Shown piece by piece: positions 52,907-57,138 of a stretch of 57,138 bases of DNA (positions are counted from its first letter, which is position 1; every line of letters begins with the position of its first letter). The stretch is taken from contig WGNB01000047.1 of NCBI GenBank assembly GCA_016124795.1, positions 1 through 57,138 of the forward strand, given 5' to 3'. The notes beneath the pieces were generated by a model that did no database searches, was not told the DNA's origin, and saw nothing but the letters and a program-made list of their open reading frames with translations. Source of the stretch: Rhodopseudomonas sp. (GTDB lineage Bacteria > Pseudomonadota > Alphaproteobacteria > Rhizobiales > Xanthobacteraceae). The translations under genes and the position numbers were made by a program.

Positions 52907-54010
52907 CGGTGTCAGCACGCCGCGCCGGATCTGGTCTTCCTCGATCGATTCGAACAGCGCACGGAAATTGCCTTCGCCGAAGCCCTCGTCGCCCTTGCGC
53001 TGGATGAATTCGAAGAAGATCGGCCCGAGCACGGTGCCGGAGAAAATCTGCAGCAGCACCTTGGTCCGGCCGCCATCGACGACGCCCTCGCCGTCGATCA
53101 GCACGCCGGCCGCCTTGAGCTTGTCGACCGGCTCACCATGGCCGGGCACGCGGACATCGACCTTTTCATAATAGGTGTCCGGCGGGGCCGGCATGAACGG
53201 CAACTGGTTGGCGCGCAATTTGCCGACGGTCACGTAAATATCGCGCGCACCCATCGCGACGTGCTGAATGCCTTCACCTTTGTATTCGCGCAGGTATTCC
53301 TCGATCTGCGACTTGTCGTCGAGCGATTCGTTGATCGGAATGCGGATCTTGCCGCAGGGCGAGGTCATCGCCCGCGAGATCAGGCCGGTCAGCTTGCCTT
53401 CGATGTTGAAGAAACGGATGTCCTTGAAGTTGAACAGCTTGCGATACCAGCCGGCCCAGTAATCCATCCGGCCGCGCATGACGTTATGGGTCAGGTGGTC
53501 GAGATAATGCAGACCGACGCCGGCGGGCTTCGGGTCGCGCTCCCCGGTCCAGACGAAATCGACGTCCCAGATCGAACCCTTGTCGCCGTAGCGATCGACG
53601 AAATACAGCAGCGAACCGCCGATGCCCTTGATCGCGGGGATCGCCAGTTCCATCGGGCCGACCTTGATCTCGGCCGGCTCGGCGCCGAGCGACAGCGCGC
53701 GCTCATACGCCTTCCTGGCATCGACGACGCGGAACGCCATGGCGCAGGCGCAAGGGCCATGCACGGCGGCGAATTTCTGGGCGAAGGACTCCGGCTCGGC
53801 ATTAACGACGAAATTGACGTCGCCCTGCCGCCACAGCGTCACCTTCTTGCTGCGATGACGCGCGACGGCGGTGAAGCCCATCTGGGCGAACAGCGCATCG
53901 GCCTTGGCCGGATCGGGATGGGCGAACTCGACGAACTCGAGGCCGTCGGTGCCCATCGGATTGACGTCGGAAATTTGCGGCGGCGGCGCATCGTGCGGAA
54001 ACGGACCCAT
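52898..54010 (-). CDS. hppD: 4-Hydroxyphenylpyruvate dioxygenase
   Basis: A 370-residue Fe(II) enzyme that converts 4-hydroxyphenylpyruvate to homogentisate in tyrosine breakdown. The iron ligands are His172 in LDHLTHNV, His250 in IQHVA and Glu334 in [30 protein letters not shown] is the family's C-terminal hallmark. The length is typical. The ATG at 54010 has GAGGAGG 5 nt upstream. A longer frame to 54682 runs through the next gene and is not coding. Homogentisate dioxygenase and maleylacetoacetate isomerase are absent here. It is divergent from an Lrp/AsnC regulator that is probably its activator or repressor. Confidence 0.95.
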   Translation of the reverse strand: MGPFPHDAPPPQISDVNPMGTDGLEFVEFAHPDPAKADALFAQMGFTAVARHRSKKVTLWRQGDVNFVVNAEPESFAQKFAAVHGPCACAMAFRVVDARKAYERALSLGAEPAEIKVGPMELAIPAIKGIGGSLLYFVDRYGDKGSIWDVDFVWTGERDPKPAGVGLHYLDHLTHNVMRGRMDYWAGWYRKLFNFKDIRFFNIEGKLTGLISRAMTSPCGKIRIPINESLDDKSQIEEYLREYKGEGIQHVAMGARDIYVTVGKLRANQLPFMPAPPDTYYEKVDVRVPGHGEPVDKLKAAGVLIDGEGVVDGGRTKVLLQIFSGTVLGPIFFEFIQRKGDEGFGEGNFRALFESIEEDQIRRGVLTPAA

Positions 54011-54032
54011 GGGAGCCTCCTCAAACGGCGTG

Positions 54033-54099
54033 AACGGCCTTGTTGTGACCGTTACTGTCCCATGAGTCGGACGCGGATTTTGTGCGAAATGGCGCGAAA
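54033..54099. promoter_or_regulatory. Candidate regulatory region between hppD and the Lrp/AsnC gene
   Basis: AACGG (54033-54037) and CCGTT (54049-54053) form an inverted repeat. GCGAAA is repeated at 54084-54089 and 54094-54099, one helical turn apart. Lrp-family proteins often bind phased, degenerate sites like these. The match is only suggestive. Confidence 0.3.
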
Positions 54100-54139
54100 C
54101 CGGCCTCGATCCCGCACGGAATGCGCGGTAGAATGAGGC

Positions 54140-54616
54140 ATGACGCAAGAAACCGTCACCCTCGACGCCTTCGACCTGGCGCTGCTGACCGCCTTGCAGG
54201 ACAACGGCGCGCGCACCAATCAGGAACTCGCCGAACTCATTCATCTCTCGGCGTCGCAATGTTCGCGCCGGCGCGCCCGGCTGGAGGAAGACGGCATCAT
54301 CCGCCGCTATCGCGCCGAACTCGACGCCGGCCGGCTCGGCTTCGGCATCACCGTCTTCATCTTCGTATCGCTGGCGCATCACTCGCGCGACAATGCCGGG
54401 CGCTTCCGCGATCTGGTCACCGCGCTGCCGCCGGTGCAGGAGGCTCATGCGCTGACCGGCGAAGCCGACTATCTGCTCAAGGTCATGGTCCGTGACCTCG
54501 CCGCGCTGGCCGAACTGGTCAACGACGTGCTGCTGCCGCACAAGTCGGTCGAACGGGTGCGCTCGAACATCGTGCTGCAAACCCTCAAGGACGAACGCAA
54601 GCTGCCGATCGGGTAA
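54140..54616 (+). CDS. Lrp/AsnC family transcriptional regulator
   Basis: A 158-residue regulator. The helix-turn-helix is in the first 60 residues ([19 protein letters not shown], then [23 protein letters not shown]). The RAM effector domain follows, with [20 protein letters not shown] and a C-terminal strand [11 protein letters not shown]. It is divergent from hppD with 129 bp between starts, the classic arrangement of a local regulator, so an aromatic amino acid or its oxo-acid is a likely effector. Compare the domain-only relative at 12766-13008. Confidence 0.93.
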   Translation: MTQETVTLDAFDLALLTALQDNGARTNQELAELIHLSASQCSRRRARLEEDGIIRRYRAELDAGRLGFGITVFIFVSLAHHSRDNAGRFRDLVTALPPVQEAHALTGEADYLLKVMVRDLAALAELVNDVLLPHKSVERVRSNIVLQTLKDERKLPIG

Positions 54617-54647
54617 CACCGGTCGGAGACGCGGCAATCGTTCCGGC

Positions 54648-55949
54648 TCACCGCCCATACATCCGCTCGATGGCGGCGGCAATGCGCAGCAGCCGGCGGT
54701 CCTGCCCGTTGCGGGCGAGCAGCATCAGGCCGACCGGCAAACCACCATCGCGCGGCAAGGGCAGCGAGATGCCGCACAGGTCGAAGAAGTTGCCGATCGT
54801 GGTGTTGCGCAACAGCAAGGCGTTCTGCGTCATGAAGGCCTTCGCGTCCGTCAGGTCGTCGATACGCGGCGCGACAATCGGCGTCGTCGGCATGATCAGC
54901 GCGTCGACATCGGCCAGCCGCGCGTCCATCTCGGCGATCAACGCGGCGCGCTCGCGGGCCGCGATCACATAATCGGCGGCGGCGATCTCACCGCCCTTGA
55001 GCATGCGGCCGCGCACGATCGGATCGAACAGATCGCCGTGCCGCTCCAGCCGCTCGCGATGAATCGAATAGGCTTCGGCGACGAGAATGCTGGCGCGTCG
55101 CTGCACCTGCATCATCGCATCGAACTGCGGCAGCTTCTCGTAGCTCAAGCGCACGCCGTTCTTTTCCAGCCGGTCGAGCGCTTCGGGAAACCGCCGGCCG
55201 ACGGTGTCGTCGAGATTTTCCAGCGGCAGCCCTTGCGCGACGCCGATCCGCAGCCCGGCAAGCGGCGCCGGCTCGACCTGCCACGGCGCGTCACCGGCCA
55301 GCACCGCATCGGTGGCCGCGCAATCGGCCACCGATTTGGCCAGCGGCCCGATCGAATCCAGCGAATAGGACAAGGGAAAAGCGCCATCGGTCGGCACCCG
55401 CTGCCGGCTCGGCTTGAAGCCGGAGATGCCGCACAGCGCCGAAGGGATGCGCACCGAACCGCCGGTGTCGGTGCCGATGGCGATCTCGCACATGGCATCG
55501 GCGGCGGCCACCGCCGCGCCGGACGACGAGCCGCCCGGCACCCGCGCGCGGTCGGCCGGATTGCCCGGCGTGCCGTAATGCGGATTGAGGCCGACGCCCG
55601 TAAAAGCGAATTCCGACATATTGGTCTTGGCGACAATGACGGCGCCGGCGGCGCGCAACCGCCGCACGATGACCGCGTCCTGCGTGGCGACCCGGCCCTC
55701 CTCCATCAAGGCCAGCGAACCGGCGCGCGTGACCTCGCCGGCCACGTCGAACAGGTCCTTGATCGAGACGATCGCGCCGTCGAGCGGACCGAGCGACAGC
55801 CCGGCGCTGGCACGGGCGTCGGCGGCCTCGGCCTCGACCTTGGCGCGTTCGCGATAGACGGTCGGGCAGGCGCGCGCCCCCTCGCCGGCGGCATCGTCGA
55901 TGCGGGCGAGCGCGGCTTCGAGCCGCTCGCGGGCGGACAGCGTGCTCAT
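54648..55949 (-). CDS. Amidase (amidase signature family)
   Basis: A 433-residue hydrolase of the amidase signature family. The catalytic triad is Lys64 in SIKDLFD, a cis-Ser in PGGSSSGAA (138-146) and the nucleophile Ser165 in [11 protein letters not shown]. It is shorter than GatA and lacks the extra C-terminal domain of allophanate hydrolase (AtzF), so it is probably a simple amidase that releases ammonia. The start at 55949 overlaps the ureG stop (ATGA). A frame reaching 56423 lies within ureG. Its substrate is unknown. Coupling with ureG suggests a nitrogen-scavenging function. Confidence 0.9.
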   Translation of the reverse strand: MSTLSARERLEAALARIDDAAGEGARACPTVYRERAKVEAEAADARASAGLSLGPLDGAIVSIKDLFDVAGEVTRAGSLALMEEGRVATQDAVIVRRLRAAGAVIVAKTNMSEFAFTGVGLNPHYGTPGNPADRARVPGGSSSGAAVAAADAMCEIAIGTDTGGSVRIPSALCGISGFKPSRQRVPTDGAFPLSYSLDSIGPLAKSVADCAATDAVLAGDAPWQVEPAPLAGLRIGVAQGLPLENLDDTVGRRFPEALDRLEKNGVRLSYEKLPQFDAMMQVQRRASILVAEAYSIHRERLERHGDLFDPIVRGRMLKGGEIAAADYVIAARERAALIAEMDARLADVDALIMPTTPIVAPRIDDLTDAKAFMTQNALLLRNTTIGNFFDLCGISLPLPRDGGLPVGLMLLARNGQDRRLLRIAAAIERMYGR

Positions 55950-56614
55950 GAAGACAGGCCGCCTTTCTCCTCGATGAATTTGACGACGGCGCTGACATCC
56001 TTGCCGTCGCGCATATTGGTCATCACGAAAGGCCGCTGGCCGCGCATCTTTTTCGCATCGCGGTCCATCACCTCGAGCGAAGCGCCGACATAAGGCGCCA
56101 GATCGATCTTGTTGATGACCAGAAGATCGGAACGGGTGATACCGGGGCCGCCCTTCGACGGAATCTTGTCGCCGGCGGCGACGTCGATGACGTAGATGGT
56201 GAGATCGGCGAGTTCCGGCGAGAAGGTCGCGGCCAGGTTGTCGCCACCGGATTCGATCAGCACCAGATCGAGATCGGGGAACTTGGCCCGCATTTCGGCC
56301 ACCGCGGCCAGATTGATCGAGGCGTCCTCGCGGATCGCGGTGTGCGGACAGCCGCCGGTCTCGACGCCGGCGATGCGTTCGGGGGAAAGCGCGCCCGAGC
56401 GCACCAGATAGTCGGCATCCCACTTGGTATAGATGTCATTGGTGATGGCGGCGATCTGGTAGCGGTCGCGCAAGGTCTTGCACAGCGCATCCATCAGCGC
56501 GGTCTTGCCGGAGCCGACCGGCCCGCCGATGCCGACGCGCAAGGGTCCGTGGAGATTGGGGCTGCGAGGCCCGGCGCCGCGCGGCGTACTGTCTTTTTGA
56601 GCGTTCATCGTCAT
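55946..56614 (-). CDS. ureG: Urease accessory GTPase UreG
   Basis: A 222-residue SIMIBI GTPase that delivers nickel to urease with UreE, UreF and UreD. P-loop GGPVGSGKT at 30-38, the nickel-binding Cys-Pro-His in [30 protein letters not shown] and [12 protein letters not shown] are all present. AAGGA precedes the ATG at 56614; upstream extension to 56731 is rejected. No ureF or other urease gene lies within 520 bp upstream, which is unusual because ureG normally follows ureF. Other urease genes may be further away. Confidence 0.94.
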   Translation of the reverse strand: MTMNAQKDSTPRGAGPRSPNLHGPLRVGIGGPVGSGKTALMDALCKTLRDRYQIAAITNDIYTKWDADYLVRSGALSPERIAGVETGGCPHTAIREDASINLAAVAEMRAKFPDLDLVLIESGGDNLAATFSPELADLTIYVIDVAAGDKIPSKGGPGITRSDLLVINKIDLAPYVGASLEVMDRDAKKMRGQRPFVMTNMRDGKDVSAVVKFIEEKGGLSS

Positions 56615-56725
56615 GTCGTTCCTTGTCTGCCGCTCCACTTTCGCTATTCCGGCGCGCGGTGCAAGCGCGGCGTGGCGCGTTGTGTGGCAGGCCGGGTGAA
56701 GCGTGACCGATGGCGGCCGCGTCGC

Positions 56726-56824
56726 CGTCATTCCGGACGCCGCGACAGCGGCGATCCGGACACCGGATGTGCATGAGGGCTTATCTGGATTCCGGGTTCG
56801 CGCTTCGCGCGCCCCGGAATGACG
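56726..56824. repeat. Extragenic palindromic element (REP/BIME-like)
   Basis: An 11-bp inverted repeat (56726-56736 with 56814-56824) bounds a 99-bp unit. Inside its right half, an 8-bp arm ATTCCGGG at 56789-56796 pairs with CCCGGAAT at 56813-56820 over a hairpin of 5 bp (56799-56803 with 56807-56811). This matches GC-rich extragenic palindromes common in Bradyrhizobium-like genomes, as I recall. Only one copy was noticed in the window. Confidence 0.6.
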
Positions 56825-56928
56825 ACGAGGATCATGCGCTCCGGTGTCGTCAAGACATGCGTCATCGCCCGTGTTGTTTGCGGCCCCGGGCGAGCCGTCG
56901 CTTGAAGAGGTCTTCCGTCTTCGCCCCT

Positions 56929-57058
56929 TAAGAACGAGGGCGCGCGGAACGCCGGGGTCCCAACGACCCCGCAGCCTCGTGTGAGAAACAAAAAATCACA
57001 CGAGCATAGTCACCACGAAATCGCCGGTTCCCCGGCATTCCGCGCGCGGTGTTTCTTA
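56929..57058. repeat. Large nested inverted repeat
   Basis: The arms 56940-56957 and 57030-57047 are 18 bp long with one mismatch. The flanks TAAGAAC (56929-56935) and GTTTCTTA (57051-57058) extend the pairing. Two smaller hairpins sit inside: 56954-56959 with 56965-56970, and the 9-bp stem 56976-56984 with 56996-57004 around an A-rich loop. A further hairpin lies at 57103-57118. It could be a repeat family member, a structured RNA or a terminator. Function unknown. Confidence 0.55.
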
Positions 57059-57138
57059 GGTTTGCTCCGCATCGCCCCCGGTGGTCCCAACATTTCAGGC
57101 CCCCTTCGTTACCGAAGGCGAACCTAACCACCGCTACG

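Larger units (their letters stand above)
56615..57138. other. Gene-free region with palindromic elements
   Basis: About 520 bp upstream of ureG, up to the window end. No convincing gene is seen. It contains two sets of inverted repeats, described in their own entries, and probably the promoter of ureG. Short open frames here are explained by the palindromes. Confidence 0.7.

Noticed and set aside
54011-54682. N-terminal extension of hppD, 224 codons
   Set aside because: It covers the divergent Lrp/AsnC gene on the other strand and does not resemble any HPPD. A strong ribosome site precedes 54010.
55950-56423. N-terminal extension of the amidase, 158 codons
   Set aside because: It lies inside ureG in another frame. 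The ATG at 55949 gives a normal amidase N-terminus.
1-57138. Search by eye for tRNA, rRNA, CRISPR arrays, insertion sequences and prophage genes
   Set aside because: No cloverleaf-type sequence, repeat-spacer array, transposase or phage protein was recognised. Low-similarity cases could be missed without software.

Overview
The window looks like chromosomal DNA from a high-GC alphaproteobacterium of the order Hyphomicrobiales, probably close to the Bradyrhizobium/Rhodopseudomonas/Pseudolabrys group. This is inferred from gene content and style: TRAP and Liv-type uptake systems, FCD-type GntR regulators, an Omp25/31-like barrel protein, cytochrome c556, GC-rich codons, ATGA start/stop overlaps and GC-rich extragenic palindromes. 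No rRNA, tRNA, transposase, phage gene or CRISPR array was recognised.

Region 1 (about 1-7.4 kb) is catabolic. A fumarylacetoacetate hydrolase (FAH) family enzyme and panD come first. Then a GntR/FCD regulator, coupled to an EthD-like gene, faces a divergent operon of a second FAH enzyme, a complete DctP-DctQ-DctM TRAP transporter and an extended SDR. Together they look like a regulated module for uptake and breakdown of an organic acid.

Region 2 (7.5-13 kb) holds a PilZ protein, an outer-membrane beta-barrel and a thiamine operon: TPP riboswitch, thiM, thiE, thiD. The operon continues by a 4-bp overlap into an orphan Tat-exported TRAP binding protein, so that protein may serve thiamine or a precursor. 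A lone AsnC-type ligand-binding domain lies next to it.

Region 3 (13-22.6 kb) has a DMT permease, a diheme cytochrome c, a class II cytochrome c, a lone molybdenum-hydroxylase large subunit and an RND efflux pump with its adaptor.

Region 4 (22.8-46.1 kb) is a cell-envelope polysaccharide locus. It holds murJ, a bifunctional mannose-1-phosphate guanylyltransferase/isomerase, an aminotransferase and dehydrogenase pair for a nucleotide amino sugar, a transaldolase-like enzyme, a UDP-glucuronate epimerase, several glycosyltransferases and a WecA-like initiating transferase. It also holds heptose synthesis and transfer genes (hldE, hldD, waaC, waaF), kdsD, galE, an MsbA-like flippase, an FkbM methyltransferase and a TMEM175-like channel. 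One gene fuses a GT2 to a GT9 glycosyltransferase.

Region 5 (46.2-54.6 kb) has a third FAH enzyme, a small unknown protein, a five-gene Liv-type ABC importer, a divergent MarR regulator with a palindromic candidate operator, and 4-hydroxyphenylpyruvate dioxygenase divergent from an Lrp/AsnC regulator. This suggests aromatic or amino-acid catabolism. Region 6 (54.6-57.1 kb) has ureG translationally coupled to an amidase, then about 520 bp without genes that contain two strong palindromic elements.

Starts were chosen by ribosome-binding sites and family length. Functions rest on motifs recalled and seen by eye, not on database searches.
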